From Prevotellaceae bacterium UBA2852 (GTDB lineage: Bacteria; Bacteroidota; Bacteroidia; Bacteroidales; Bacteroidaceae): a stretch of DNA of 64,000 bases. A program made the position numbers and the translations under genes. Where the stretch lies: positions 1 to 64,000 of the forward strand of contig DEFM01000015.1 of the NCBI GenBank assembly GCA_002350855.1. The letters run 5' to 3'. A model generated the notes under the pieces. It saw only the letters and a program-made list of their open reading frames with translations, did no database searches and had not been told where the DNA came from. The number at the start of each line of letters is the position of its first letter. The first letter of the stretch is position 1. Positions 15,502 to 24,655 of this stretch are shown here, in pieces.

Positions 15502-18066
15502 TTATTTGAGGATGTTAGCTACTGTGATAATCATCGTTGCAATAGATGCGGCAGATGTTCCGAGTGACATTGTTTCAGCAGCTGTCATGCGTCGACGTGT
15601 CTTCTTCGATGGAACAACAATTTCGCATCCTGGCTGAACTGCACTCTTGCTGTGGTGGCTGAGCAGTTCTACCGATCCGTTCATGTAGATAGCATATACA
15701 CGGCTCTTGCGTGCATTGTCTCCATATCCACCGGCACGCTTGATGTAGTACTTGAGCGATTTGCCTTTCTTGAAGTTCATGGATGTCGGGTACATCACGT
15801 CTCCGCTGATTTTCACTGTGCTTGAGTATTGTGGCACAATCAGTCGGTCTCCCTCACGTAGCAGAACGTTTTCAGAACCTTCTGGGTGAGCCATAGCTTC
15901 CTCCAGGTCGATGGCTACAGGGAATGTGTTACCTAAGTCCAGTTTCATGGTAAGGAGTGAGTCTGCTCGGGCAAGGTCGAAGTTCTTGTTCTCCGACTGC
16001 ATACTTTCTTCATAGAGGGCAATCTGTTGTGTTCGGAGTGAAGCTTCACGCATCAGTTTCTCTTCAGCAGTCATTGTTCGCTCGAGTCGTGCGCCCTTGG
16101 CGTATGCTAGTGATGACAGTCCTCCTGCTGCAATCACTAAGTCTGTCAACTTGTATTGCTTGCTTGTCATGGAGTACTGACCTGAGAAGTTCACAGCTCC
16201 TTCGATGGAAACATTCTTTTGCTCGGAGTAAGTAGGACTTTTACGAACCACAACTTCGTCAAAAGGCAAAAGCTTGAATCCAGCCTCTCCGTCAATGACA
16301 AATCCGTCCTTGAGTGCAAAGGAGAAAGTTTGGGCAATGGTGTCGTTGTCGTTTAGAGCATTGGGGTCATTGATACGGCGGTAGATATCCACTTTGGAAT
16401 AGGATGCGGATTCGGTAAGTCCGCCTGCTTGAAGAATCAGGTCTTCAACAGAGGTGTTTTCGGCATACATATACACGCCTGGATAGTTCACCTCTCCGCT
16501 GATGGTGTAAGTCTGATCTCCAACCATGTCTAATCTGCTGGCAATGAAGAGTACGTCATTTTTTCTTAATGGGATGTCTGGGATACTGCCTGACATAACC
16601 TTCTCAATGTCTATACTCATAATTTCCAGAGTCATGTCTTCTTTCTGACGGTGCAGCACAGCTCTCGATGTGAGGGCGTCTTCACGAAGACCACCTGCAG
16701 CTTTCACGAGTTCCCGTATAGATGAAATGGAACCATCGGATTGGAACATTCCAGGATGGAACACTGCTCCACGGACTTCAACCATGTTTGAAAAACGAGG
16801 AATAACACTGTCAACATACAGAGAGTCTCCATCATTTAGAGTGAAGCCTCCCATGTCAAATTCCTCAACAGTGTGTATGCTGTATTCCTCACCGTTCTTG
16901 CGTACGAGTCTTACATGCTTCTTGAAGGCATCACCAGTAAAACCACCTGCATAGTTGATGACTTGCTTTACGCTTTCATTTCTGCGCATTTCATAGAACA
17001 TAGGACGTTTTACCTTTCCTCTAACTTCCACAAGTTCTTCATAAGGACCTACCAGCACCATGTCGTTGTCCTGAAGTCTTACGTCTCCTGACATATTTCC
17101 GTTGAGAAGGTAGTCGTAAACGTCGATAGTGGCTATTTCACGTCCGCTTCTATATACCTTGATGTTACGCAGAGTACCGATGTCGCTGATACCGCCTGCT
17201 GCATAAAGTGCATTGAATGCTGATGAAAGTGAACTCAGGGCATAGGTTCCAGGCACCCGGACTTCGCCTACAACCTGAACTTGGATGGTGCGCATCTCGC
17301 CTACAGCCAAACTGATTTGTGAGTTAGAGTAGAATCTTCCTAAAGTTCCTCGGATTCGTGCTGTGGCATCTGCTACACTCAATCCTGCGAGTTGGATAGG
17401 ACCGACACCTTCAATAACTACTGTACCATCTGGAGAAATCACTCCTGTAAATGTCTGCTGCGAAGCTCCCCAAACGTCGATGATGACGTTGTCGCCTGCT
17501 CCCAATCTGTAGTTGGCAGGAGTTGCCATATTGGTATTTGGCTCAAAGGTAAGGTATTCGTTGTTGAAGATATTGTGTCCGAAAATACCGTTCTCGTCAT
17601 TGTTAAGCTTGTTCTGATAGTAAATCAGCGAGTCAATGTCGAAGAATCCGATTTCGTCATTGAGCATATTGCGCTGCTCTTCTCGGGTGTAGCCACCAAG
17701 ACCGTTGTTTCCACGAAGCTGGCTTCTAACCATATAGTTGTTGCGCTGCTGACTGCTTTCACCTGCCAACTGTGTCTCTGTGCGTACACGGTTACGGTTG
17801 ACATTGTTTTGTGTTCCAGTCAGATCAACGGCACCATATTGGTTCTGCTGTGCTTCGTATTTCTTACGGATACGGCGCATCTGTTCAGCTGTAACACCTC
17901 TCCTGAATAGTGCAGATACGATGTCAGACTGCTTCTTCCCAAGCTTTTGTTGCTGTTGCACATAAGTGATGACTTGGTCATCTGTCATTCCGCTCTGAGC
18001 CATTGCCATTCCGCATACAAAACTCATCAGCGTGATAAATGCAATTTTTTTGAAATTCAATAACAT
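15502..18066 (-). CDS. Polysaccharide export outer-membrane protein (Wza-like, multiple SLBB domains)
   Basis: An 854-residue protein with signal peptide MLLNFKKIAFITLMSFVCGMAMAQ. After a Q-rich helical region comes a Poly_export domain (about 185-260; YRLGAGDNVIIDVWGASQQTF), then about five to six SLBB domains. These show as repeated V-x-G-x-V-x-x-P-G-x-Y and AGG-x-x-x-x-A patterns between residues 270 and 810. A C-terminal hydrophobic helix is present (ASIATMIITVANIL). It is longer than E. coli Wza (about 380), as is common for Bacteroidetes export proteins. It should form the periplasmic/outer-membrane channel for the polymer. It is the second gene of the operon, 20 bases after the phosphoglycosyl transferase. 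Confidence 0.92.
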   Translation of the reverse strand: MLLNFKKIAFITLMSFVCGMAMAQSGMTDDQVITYVQQQQKLGKKQSDIVSALFRRGVTAEQMRRIRKKYEAQQNQYGAVDLTGTQNNVNRNRVRTETQLAGESSQQRNNYMVRSQLRGNNGLGGYTREEQRNMLNDEIGFFDIDSLIYYQNKLNNDENGIFGHNIFNNEYLTFEPNTNMATPANYRLGAGDNVIIDVWGASQQTFTGVISPDGTVVIEGVGPIQLAGLSVADATARIRGTLGRFYSNSQISLAVGEMRTIQVQVVGEVRVPGTYALSSLSSAFNALYAAGGISDIGTLRNIKVYRSGREIATIDVYDYLLNGNMSGDVRLQDNDMVLVGPYEELVEVRGKVKRPMFYEMRRNESVKQVINYAGGFTGDAFKKHVRLVRKNGEEYSIHTVEEFDMGGFTLNDGDSLYVDSVIPRFSNMVEVRGAVFHPGMFQSDGSISSIRELVKAAGGLREDALTSRAVLHRQKEDMTLEIMSIDIEKVMSGSIPDIPLRKNDVLFIASRLDMVGDQTYTISGEVNYPGVYMYAENTSVEDLILQAGGLTESASYSKVDIYRRINDPNALNDNDTIAQTFSFALKDGFVIDGEAGFKLLPFDEVVVRKSPTYSEQKNVSIEGAVNFSGQYSMTSKQYKLTDLVIAAGGLSSLAYAKGARLERTMTAEEKLMREASLRTQQIALYEESMQSENKNFDLARADSLLTMKLDLGNTFPVAIDLEEAMAHPEGSENVLLREGDRLIVPQYSSTVKISGDVMYPTSMNFKKGKSLKYYIKRAGGYGDNARKSRVYAIYMNGSVELLSHHSKSAVQPGCEIVVPSKKTRRRMTAAETMSLGTSAASIATMIITVANILK

Positions 18067-18085
18067 ATAGTGGTCTTAGTTTTTA

Positions 18086-18709
18086 TTAGCATGCTTTGAA
18101 AAGCGTGGAGAAAATTATTTTCGCATCTGTCCATAGAGTACGCTTGCGCAGATATTCAAGATCCATGTCGAGGCGTGTCAGCATCTTGTCTATGGTGTAG
18201 GTGTAACCATTGTGAATTGCAGCGTAGGAAGTGATACCTGGACGTGAACAGTAGAGTAGGGCATAGTCGGGGTTCTGCTCCATGATTTTGTCAATGAAGA
18301 ACTGAAGTTCCGGACGGTAACCCACAAACGACATGTCACCAATCAGTACATTCCACAACTGAGGCAATTCGTCTATGTGATGCTCTCTAAGTACTTTCCC
18401 TACCTTTGTCAGACGCTCGTCGTTCTTCTTTGCAAGTTCCGGTGCGTCCTCTTTTGTTCCAGGAATCATAGTGCGGAACTTAAAAATCCGAAAGGGTTTG
18501 CCGTTCTTCCCAATACGCTCTTGGCTGAATATAACAGGACCTTTCCCATCTATTTTCTGGATGATGTAAATTATCAGGAAAACAGGCGAAAGTAATATCA
18601 GTCCCAGCAGAGCGGCAAAGAAATCGAAAGAGCGTTTTATGCCTCTCTCCACGGCGTTCATGTTATCTATAGTTTGAGAGTAATTATTTTCCAAGTAATC
18701 TGTTGTCAA
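18086..18709 (-). CDS. Undecaprenyl-phosphate sugar-1-phosphate transferase (initiating phosphoglycosyl transferase)
   Basis: A 207-residue monotopic phosphoglycosyl transferase of the bacterial sugar transferase family (PF02397). It has a re-entrant helix RSFDFFAALLGLILLSPVF (about 26-44), FSQERIGKNGKPFRIFKFRTM, and the catalytic-domain signature HIDELPQLWNVLIGDMSFVGYRPE. It starts polymer synthesis by moving a sugar phosphate from a UDP-sugar to undecaprenyl phosphate; the sugar cannot be told. It is the first gene of the capsule operon. A -7 box lies on the minus strand at 18770-18777. The C-terminal part after GYRPEL is conserved in length, so the gene appears intact. Confidence 0.9.
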   Translation of the reverse strand: MTTDYLENNYSQTIDNMNAVERGIKRSFDFFAALLGLILLSPVFLIIYIIQKIDGKGPVIFSQERIGKNGKPFRIFKFRTMIPGTKEDAPELAKKNDERLTKVGKVLREHHIDELPQLWNVLIGDMSFVGYRPELQFFIDKIMEQNPDYALLYCSRPGITSYAAIHNGYTYTIDKMLTRLDMDLEYLRKRTLWTDAKIIFSTLFKAC

Positions 18710-18769
18710 TTGAGTGTTATTTATATTTAATAATTAACGATTTTTCTGTAATTTTATTACAAAGGTAGA

Positions 18770-18777
18770 ACATTTTA
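18770..18777 (-). promoter_or_regulatory. Promoter -7 box (TACCTTTG) of the exopolysaccharide operon
   Basis: On the minus strand the bases read TACCTTTG (TAnnTTTG consensus), 61 bases before the first gene of the operon. No good -33 TTTG is present at the usual distance, which would fit an activator-dependent promoter. Confidence 0.6.
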
Positions 18778-18809
18778 TTGTTACGTGTATAGATAATGAA
18801 GAAAAAATG

Positions 18810-18821
18810 TGTTAAATAACA
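18810..18821. promoter_or_regulatory. CRP-type palindrome upstream of the exopolysaccharide operon
   Basis: TGTTAAATAACA, the reverse complement of the TGTTATTTAACA core at 5736-5747. With flanks it reads TGTGT-N6-ACATG. Its centre (18815.5) is 38.5 bp upstream of the first base of the -7 box of the capsule operon, exactly the distance found for the Crp/Fnr gene. Confidence 0.6.
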
Positions 18822-18949
18822 TGTTTTAGTGCTTTTTTATGTATTTTTCTTGGCAAAAAGGCCTTTATTTAATGTACTAATGATGATAATCTGAAATAGC
18901 GATTCTTACTAAAATAATATAAATTGTTGAAGATACGGGATTAAATTGT

Positions 18950-18957
18950 TAATTTTG
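18950..18957 (+). promoter_or_regulatory. Promoter -7 box (TAATTTTG) of the inositol-lipid genes
   Basis: TAATTTTG with a TTG at 18927-18929, 20 bases upstream. The start codon is at 19027, giving a leader of about 60 bases. The leader has GAGGAG at 19011-19016, an unusually good Shine-Dalgarno for this group, and an upstream TCCTC (18985-18989) that could pair with it. Confidence 0.65.
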
Positions 18958-19026
18958 CAGCCAAAAATGTTTTTAGCTGTAAAATCCTCATGGATCTTCT
19001 TGTTTCCAAAGAGGAGTTAAATAAAA

Positions 19027-19689
19027 ATGGAAAATAAATTTAAGCAAGGGCGTGATGCCCTGCAGATGAGCATCTACAAAGTTATTGATCCCGTAGTTTG
19101 GTTGATGCGCAAGGTGGGCATGACTCCCAACATGGTTACTACGGTAGGTTTGATTGGAAATCTGGCTGCTGCCGCAATGATTCTGTATGCAGCTCTGAGT
19201 CCTCTGGTTAATCCTTATTCGTGGATAGGATGGGGCGGTTTGGTAATTATTCTGTCAAGTCTCTTTGATATGTTGGACGGTCGACTGGCACGAACTGCGA
19301 ACATGGTAAGCAAATTCGGTGCTTTTTATGACTCTGTTCTTGACCGCTATCAGGAATTGACAACACTTTCAGCCTTAGCAGTTTTTTTTATGTATTCAGG
19401 TAATGCGTTAGGAACTGTAGCCACATTCCTGTCACTCATAGGTTCAATTATGGTGAGCTATGTCAGAGCCAGGGCGGAAGGACTTGGCTGTGAATGTAAG
19501 GTGGGCTTGATGCAGCGTCCCGAACGTGTTGTTCTCACGGCATTGGGCTGTATGCTTTTCGGTCTTCTGCATGGTAGTATGGGGAGTGATTCTGTTTGGT
19601 TTCTGCTCGTTCCACAATTGCTTATAGCAGTGTTGTCAAATGCTACAGCTGTTGTTCGCATTATTCATGTTTATAAACAGTTAAGATAA
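19027..19689 (+). CDS. CDP-alcohol phosphatidyltransferase, probably phosphatidylinositol-phosphate synthase
   Basis: A 220-residue membrane enzyme with about six helices. It has the complete CDP-alcohol phosphatidyltransferase motif D-x2-DG-x2-AR-x8-G-x3-D-x3-D (from DMLDGRLAR to AFYDSVLDR, around residues 87-113). The family joins CDP-diacylglycerol to an alcohol or alcohol phosphate. Its location beside a PAP2/AUR1-like transferase and inositol-3-phosphate synthase matches the inositol-lipid locus described in Bacteroides thetaiotaomicron, so inositol phosphate is the likely acceptor. It is the first gene of that operon. The predicted Shine-Dalgarno GAGGAG lies ten bases before the ATG. 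The alternative is a generic phosphatidylglycerophosphate-type synthase; the context argues against it. Confidence 0.87.
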   Translation: MENKFKQGRDALQMSIYKVIDPVVWLMRKVGMTPNMVTTVGLIGNLAAAAMILYAALSPLVNPYSWIGWGGLVIILSSLFDMLDGRLARTANMVSKFGAFYDSVLDRYQELTTLSALAVFFMYSGNALGTVATFLSLIGSIMVSYVRARAEGLGCECKVGLMQRPERVVLTALGCMLFGLLHGSMGSDSVWFLLVPQLLIAVLSNATAVVRIIHVYKQLR

Positions 19690-19692
19690 AGA

Positions 19693-20598
19693 ATGTTATA
19701 TAAGTTTAGATATAGTGTTTATATAACATTGATTGTTGCTGTTTATATAGCAGTTAGCATTGTGCTTATTGGCTATTCTCCCACAACGGTTGCGATGTCT
19801 GCGGTGACTCTTGTGCTTGCATGGAGCGGTAGTGCTGCCCGCAGGCTTTTGTTGTGCTTCTCACCTATGATAGTGTTTGCAATCCTCTATGATTTCATGC
19901 GCGTGTATCCTAATTATATGGTTGCACCAATCGACATAGAAGGTTTGTATAACTGCGAGAAAGATTTGTTTGGAATAGCTGTAGGTGACGGTAATATGTT
20001 GACTCCATCGGAGTATTTTGATGCACACCACAATGTGGTGCTCGATCTGATATCAGGAATCTGCTATCTGTTGTGGGTGCCGCTGCCGCTTGCCTATGCT
20101 TTCCGTCTCTATTTTACCTGTAGATATGAACTCTGTCTGAAATTTCTGCTTGCGTTCCTGTTTGTGAACATAGTCGGTTTCACGGGTTATTACATTCATC
20201 CTGCAGCTCCGCCATGGTACATTATTCAGTATGGCACCGAACCGATTCTCTCTACTCCTGGCAATGTGGCAGGATTAGCGAGATTCGATCAACTGGTAGG
20301 AGTTCCCGTATTCCATAGTATTTATGTAAATAATTCCAATGTTTTTGCAGCCCTGCCATCTCTTCATGCAGCCTATAATCCTGTGGCTCTGTATTTTGCG
20401 TGGCGATATGGAAAGGATTATACTTGGGCTGCAGTGATAGGCGTAGTCTCAGTGGGTGTGTGGTTTGCTGCAGTCTATAGTGGACATCATTATACTATTG
20501 ATGTATTGCTGGGCATATTGACGGTTGTCGTAGTACTCTCTTTATTTGAATTGATAAGCCGGCATTGTAAATTTAAGTTAAAAACTTTTTTACGTTGA
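19693..20598 (+). CDS. PAP2/AUR1-like inositol phosphotransferase (inositol phosphorylceramide synthase candidate)
   Basis: A 301-residue membrane protein with about six to seven helices. It has the PAP2 superfamily motifs in AUR1-like form: ALPSLHAAYNPVALYF (motif 2, PSLHA instead of PSGH) and YSGHHYTIDVLLG (motif 3, H-H-x3-D). The extracytoplasmic loop has TGYYIHPAAPPWY, also common in AUR1-type enzymes. Such enzymes move phosphoinositol from a phospholipid to ceramide. It follows the CDP-alcohol transferase by 3 bases, so the two are co-translated. In Bacteroides inositol-lipid loci a protein of this type is thought to make inositol phosphorylceramide; the same role is inferred here. No signal peptide is needed. 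Confidence 0.82.
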   Translation: MLYKFRYSVYITLIVAVYIAVSIVLIGYSPTTVAMSAVTLVLAWSGSAARRLLLCFSPMIVFAILYDFMRVYPNYMVAPIDIEGLYNCEKDLFGIAVGDGNMLTPSEYFDAHHNVVLDLISGICYLLWVPLPLAYAFRLYFTCRYELCLKFLLAFLFVNIVGFTGYYIHPAAPPWYIIQYGTEPILSTPGNVAGLARFDQLVGVPVFHSIYVNNSNVFAALPSLHAAYNPVALYFAWRYGKDYTWAAVIGVVSVGVWFAAVYSGHHYTIDVLLGILTVVVVLSLFELISRHCKFKLKTFLR

Positions 20599-20676
20599 AA
20601 AGTTTTATTTACTTTGCAATTTAATTGTGTATTTGCACTCAAGATTAAATATATAACATATATATAACATATTTTT

Positions 20677-22005
20677 ATGACTAACAATAAAGTAAAACCA
20701 GCAGAAGGCAAGCTGGGTATTATGGTGGTTGGCAATGGAGCCGTTGCCACTACTTTCATGACAGGTGTGTTGATGGCTCGCAAAGGCTTGACTAAGCCTG
20801 TCGGCAGCATGACTCAGTACGACAAGATCCGAATCGGGCAAGGTACAGACAAGAAATATCTCCACTACAGCGAGATTGTTCCTATAGCATCACTTAACGA
20901 CATCGTTTTCGGAACATGGGACGTTTATCCGCAGAATGCCTACCAGGCTGCCATATATGCCGAGGTGCTGAAAGAAAAGGACATCGAGCCTGTTCGCAAT
21001 GAACTGGAGAAGATTGTTCCTATAAAGGCTGCTTTCGACAAGAATTTTGCAAAGCGTCTTGACGGTGACAATGTGAAGGACTGCAAAACCCGTTGGGAGA
21101 TGGTAGAAGCCCTCCGTGAGGATATCCGCAAGTTCAAGGCTGAGAACAACTGTGCACGTATTGTTGTGCTCTGGGCTGCATCTACTGAAATATATGTTCC
21201 TGTAGACGAGAAGGTGCACTACAAGCTTTCCGACCTCGAAGCTGCCATGAAGGCTGACGACCGTGAGCATATCGCTCCATCTATGTGCTATGCCTATGCT
21301 GCATTGACCGAAGGTGCTCCATTCATCATGGGTGCTCCAAATACAACAGTGGATATTCCTGCTATGTGGGAACTTGCCGATAAGACTCACATGCCAATTG
21401 CCGGCAAGGACTTCAAGACTGGTCAGACTCTTGTGAAGTCTGGTTTTGCTCCTATCATCGGAACTCGTTGTCTCGGTCTCAACGGATGGTTCTCTACCAA
21501 TATTCTTGGAAACCGTGACGGTCTTGTGCTGGATGAACCAGCAAACTTCCGTACTAAGGAGGTAAGTAAACTCTCTACTCTGGAGACAATCCTCAAGCCT
21601 GATGTACAGCCTGACCTCTACGGACACGGCAACGATGAGGATACTCAGTACTACCACAAGGTGCGTATCAACTACTATCCTCCCCGCAACGACAACAAGG
21701 AGGGTTGGGACAATATCGACATCTTCGGCTGGATGGGCTATCCAATGCAGATTAAGATTAACTTCCTCTGCCGCGACTCTATCCTCGCAGCTCCTCTTTG
21801 TCTGGACCTCTGCCTGCTTAGTGACCTCGCTGCCCGTGCCGGACGTTATGGCACTCAGCGCTTTCTATCATTCTTCCTCAAGTCTCCTATGCACGACTAT
21901 ACCCAGGGTGAAGAGGCAGTTAACCACCTCTATCAGCAGTACACTATGTTGAAGAACGCAATCCGTGAGATGGGTGGCTACGAAGCTGACGAGGAAATCG
22001 ATTAA
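20677..22005 (+). CDS. myo-Inositol-3-phosphate synthase
   Basis: A 442-residue protein that converts glucose 6-phosphate to 1L-myo-inositol 3-phosphate with NAD. It has an N-terminal Rossmann segment (KLGIMVVGNGAVATTFMTGVLMARKG, about residues 10-35) and the synthase core: NTTVDIPAMWELADK, AGKDFKTGQTLVKSGFAP (the lysine-rich catalytic loop) and GWFSTNILGNRDG. It should be cytoplasmic and supply the head group for the two lipid enzymes upstream. The 78-base gap contains TTTACTTTGC, close to a -7 box, so an extra promoter is possible. A long open frame on the opposite strand is a shadow of this gene. Confidence 0.93.
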   Translation: MTNNKVKPAEGKLGIMVVGNGAVATTFMTGVLMARKGLTKPVGSMTQYDKIRIGQGTDKKYLHYSEIVPIASLNDIVFGTWDVYPQNAYQAAIYAEVLKEKDIEPVRNELEKIVPIKAAFDKNFAKRLDGDNVKDCKTRWEMVEALREDIRKFKAENNCARIVVLWAASTEIYVPVDEKVHYKLSDLEAAMKADDREHIAPSMCYAYAALTEGAPFIMGAPNTTVDIPAMWELADKTHMPIAGKDFKTGQTLVKSGFAPIIGTRCLGLNGWFSTNILGNRDGLVLDEPANFRTKEVSKLSTLETILKPDVQPDLYGHGNDEDTQYYHKVRINYYPPRNDNKEGWDNIDIFGWMGYPMQIKINFLCRDSILAAPLCLDLCLLSDLAARAGRYGTQRFLSFFLKSPMHDYTQGEEAVNHLYQQYTMLKNAIREMGGYEADEEID

Positions 22006-22006
22006 A

Positions 22007-24655
22007 ATGCGAAAATATTTAGGATTTTTATTACTGTTACTACTGCAACTGTTACCTGCCGACGTGGCTGCACAAGTAACCGGTCAGGTAATAGATGCAC
22101 GTAGCAAGGAGCCGTTGGACTATGTATATGTCTATTACGAAGGACGTGGCATAGGCGATCAGACAGATGAAAAGGGACAGTTCGTGCTACGTGATGATTC
22201 TTTGTGTCATGAACTTACCGTTTCTACATTGGGTTATGTGACACAAAAGATTCCACTTATTCCAGGAAAAACACGAAATCTCAAAATTAAGCTTGTGCCT
22301 GAACCCCATATGCTGCAGACGGTTAATGTAGTGGCGAAGAACCATAAGTACAGCCGTAAGAACAATCCTGCGGTAGAGTTGATGAAGAAGGTGATTGATG
22401 CAAAGAAGTATAATGATCTGCATTCCAAAGACTTCTTCTCATTTTCTTCTTACGAGAAGATGACTTTTTCCATCAATGAGTTCACGGAAAAGATATTTGA
22501 ACTGGAGGAAGGCAAGCGATGGGCTTTCCTTAAGGAACATGTAGAGTATTGTAAGGAAACTGGCAAACTGATTCTTCCGCTTACCGTGGATGAAGCGCTC
22601 TCAACTCATTACTATCGCAAAGATCCAAAGGCGGAGAAGATTCTGATAAAGGGTAAGAACTCGCGTGGAATCAATGAACTGATTAATACCGGTGAGATAT
22701 TGAATTCGGTGCTAAAAGACTGCTTTACCAATGTTAACATTTATGACGAGGAGTGCCGATTGCTTAAACTTCGTTTTAAGAGTCCTATAGCAAATTCAGC
22801 CATCGGTTTCTATCGTTATTATATCCAAGACACGTTGGCTATAGAGGGTGATAGTGTGATTGATGTGGGGTTTGTACCAAACAATGAACAGGATATTGGT
22901 TTTTCTGGCCATTTATTTATTCTCAGAGACACTACTTATCAAGTGCGTAGGGTGGAAATCACAATTCCTCGTCGAAGTGATGTCAATTTTGTGGAGTCCA
23001 TGTCTATTAAGCAGGATTATGAGGAACTTGCTTCGGGAGAACGTGTTTCTGTGAATAATGATATGCTGATTGAACTCAGAATTAACTCCTGGCTCAATAA
23101 ATTACAGGTTCAGCGCGCCGTGAGACATTTTGATTATTCTTTTGATCCTATTTCCAATCAGGTATTCAAGCATATCAAGGGAAATGTTTACACTGAACCA
23201 GATGCTACGATGCATACTGACGACAACTACTGGAAAGAATATCGTAAGGTAGAACTCACGCAGAGCGAAGGTGAAATGGGTTCGTTCCTTCAGAAACTTA
23301 CGCAAATCAAGGGATTCAAGGTGGTTATGTTTGGTGCCAAGGCCTTGATTGAGAATTTCATCGAAACGTCTGATTCTCTTCAGAATAATAAGTTCGATTT
23401 CGGACCGATCAATACCACTATTTCATTCAATCACTACGATGATGTGCGTTTCCGTATTTCCGGATTCACCACAGCACACCTCAATCCGCACCTTTTCTGG
23501 AGCGGCTACATAGCCTACAGCCCGAAACGCAATAATGTGTACGGGCGTACCGAACTCACATATTCCTTTAACCGCAAGGCGTACCTTTCCAGGGAATTCC
23601 CTAAGAACAACATACATGTGTCGTATTGGAACGACATCACTTCTCCTTTCGATAAATTCGTGCCGACGGACAAGGACAATGTCTTCATGGCTTTCCATTC
23701 CTCAAAGGTTGACCAGTACAACCACACCAGGGAGTTCAAGATTATGTATGACCGTGAATGGTACGACGGACTTAAGTTCAATGCTACGTTCACACGTCAG
23801 AACAACCGAGCTGTGGATGCGCTCTTCTATCAGCGCCTGGGAACAGACCCTAATGTGTCAACGCAGGGAATGTCGGCTCTTACTTACGATCCTTCCCGTC
23901 ATATTCATGATATCACCACATCTGAACTGAAGGTGGGTATGTCGTTCGAGCCTGGTGCTGCCTATAGCAACACCAAGCAACGACGAATAAAACTCAATAA
24001 GGATGCACCAATCCTCTCCCTTAGTCACACAATGGGAATAAAAGGCTTCCTTGGTGGTGAGTACAATTATAATGTAACTGAAGCTGGTTTCTACAAACGA
24101 CTTTATATTCCTGGAGGATGGGGGTATCTGGATACTGACTTGAAGGCTGGCATTCAGTGGAACAAAGTTCCTTTCCCGTTGCTCATCCATCCTGCGGCAA
24201 ATCAGTCCTATATCATCATGGATAATTGTTTTGCCCTTATTTCCAATCTGGAGTTTCTGAATGACCGTTATGCTCAGGCTATGCTTGCATGGAATTTATG
24301 TGGAAAAGTATTCAACCGCATACCTCTGCTCCATAAACTTCAGTGGCGTGAGTATCTCGGTATCAATTTGCTTTGGGGTTCTCTCTCTGAAAAGAACAAT
24401 CCTGCATCAAGTAATTACACCGATACAGATCTATTCTATTTCCCAGGACACTTCCGTAATGATGACAATGGAGGTACTTACTACGAGAATAACACGGTCG
24501 TAATGAACAAGCGTGTGCCATATATAGAACTTCGTCTTGGCATTTGCAATGTGTTCAAGTTACTTCATATAGAGTATGTTCGTCGTATTACATATCTCCA
24601 CAATCCTGGAACGAATAAAAGCGGAATACGATTCCTGTTCAGGATGATGTTCTAA
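22007..24655 (+). CDS. DUF5686 / carboxypeptidase-regulatory-like domain outer-membrane protein
   Basis: An 882-residue exported protein. The start at 22007 is chosen because MRKYLGFLLLLLLQLLPADVAAQ is a clear signal peptide; the frame extends 14 codons upstream inside the inositol synthase gene, which is not needed. Residues about 24-105 form a CarboxypepD_reg-like beta-sandwich (VTGQVIDARSKEPLDYVYV). The rest matches the DUF5686 family, with a C-terminal part rich in alternating aromatic strands that ends IRFLFRMMF, an outer-membrane barrel-type terminus. Its function is unknown. It begins one base after the synthase stop, so co-transcription with the inositol-lipid genes is likely. Its stop overlaps the stop of the convergent PrmA gene by 3 bases. 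Confidence 0.82.
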   Translation: MRKYLGFLLLLLLQLLPADVAAQVTGQVIDARSKEPLDYVYVYYEGRGIGDQTDEKGQFVLRDDSLCHELTVSTLGYVTQKIPLIPGKTRNLKIKLVPEPHMLQTVNVVAKNHKYSRKNNPAVELMKKVIDAKKYNDLHSKDFFSFSSYEKMTFSINEFTEKIFELEEGKRWAFLKEHVEYCKETGKLILPLTVDEALSTHYYRKDPKAEKILIKGKNSRGINELINTGEILNSVLKDCFTNVNIYDEECRLLKLRFKSPIANSAIGFYRYYIQDTLAIEGDSVIDVGFVPNNEQDIGFSGHLFILRDTTYQVRRVEITIPRRSDVNFVESMSIKQDYEELASGERVSVNNDMLIELRINSWLNKLQVQRAVRHFDYSFDPISNQVFKHIKGNVYTEPDATMHTDDNYWKEYRKVELTQSEGEMGSFLQKLTQIKGFKVVMFGAKALIENFIETSDSLQNNKFDFGPINTTISFNHYDDVRFRISGFTTAHLNPHLFWSGYIAYSPKRNNVYGRTELTYSFNRKAYLSREFPKNNIHVSYWNDITSPFDKFVPTDKDNVFMAFHSSKVDQYNHTREFKIMYDREWYDGLKFNATFTRQNNRAVDALFYQRLGTDPNVSTQGMSALTYDPSRHIHDITTSELKVGMSFEPGAAYSNTKQRRIKLNKDAPILSLSHTMGIKGFLGGEYNYNVTEAGFYKRLYIPGGWGYLDTDLKAGIQWNKVPFPLLIHPAANQSYIIMDNCFALISNLEFLNDRYAQAMLAWNLCGKVFNRIPLLHKLQWREYLGINLLWGSLSEKNNPASSNYTDTDLFYFPGHFRNDDNGGTYYENNTVVMNKRVPYIELRLGICNVFKLLHIEYVRRITYLHNPGTNKSGIRFLFRMMF

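Noticed and set aside
20890..21657. Open frame of 255 codons on the minus strand
   Set aside because: Opposite to the inositol-3-phosphate synthase gene, whose motifs are all in the plus frame.
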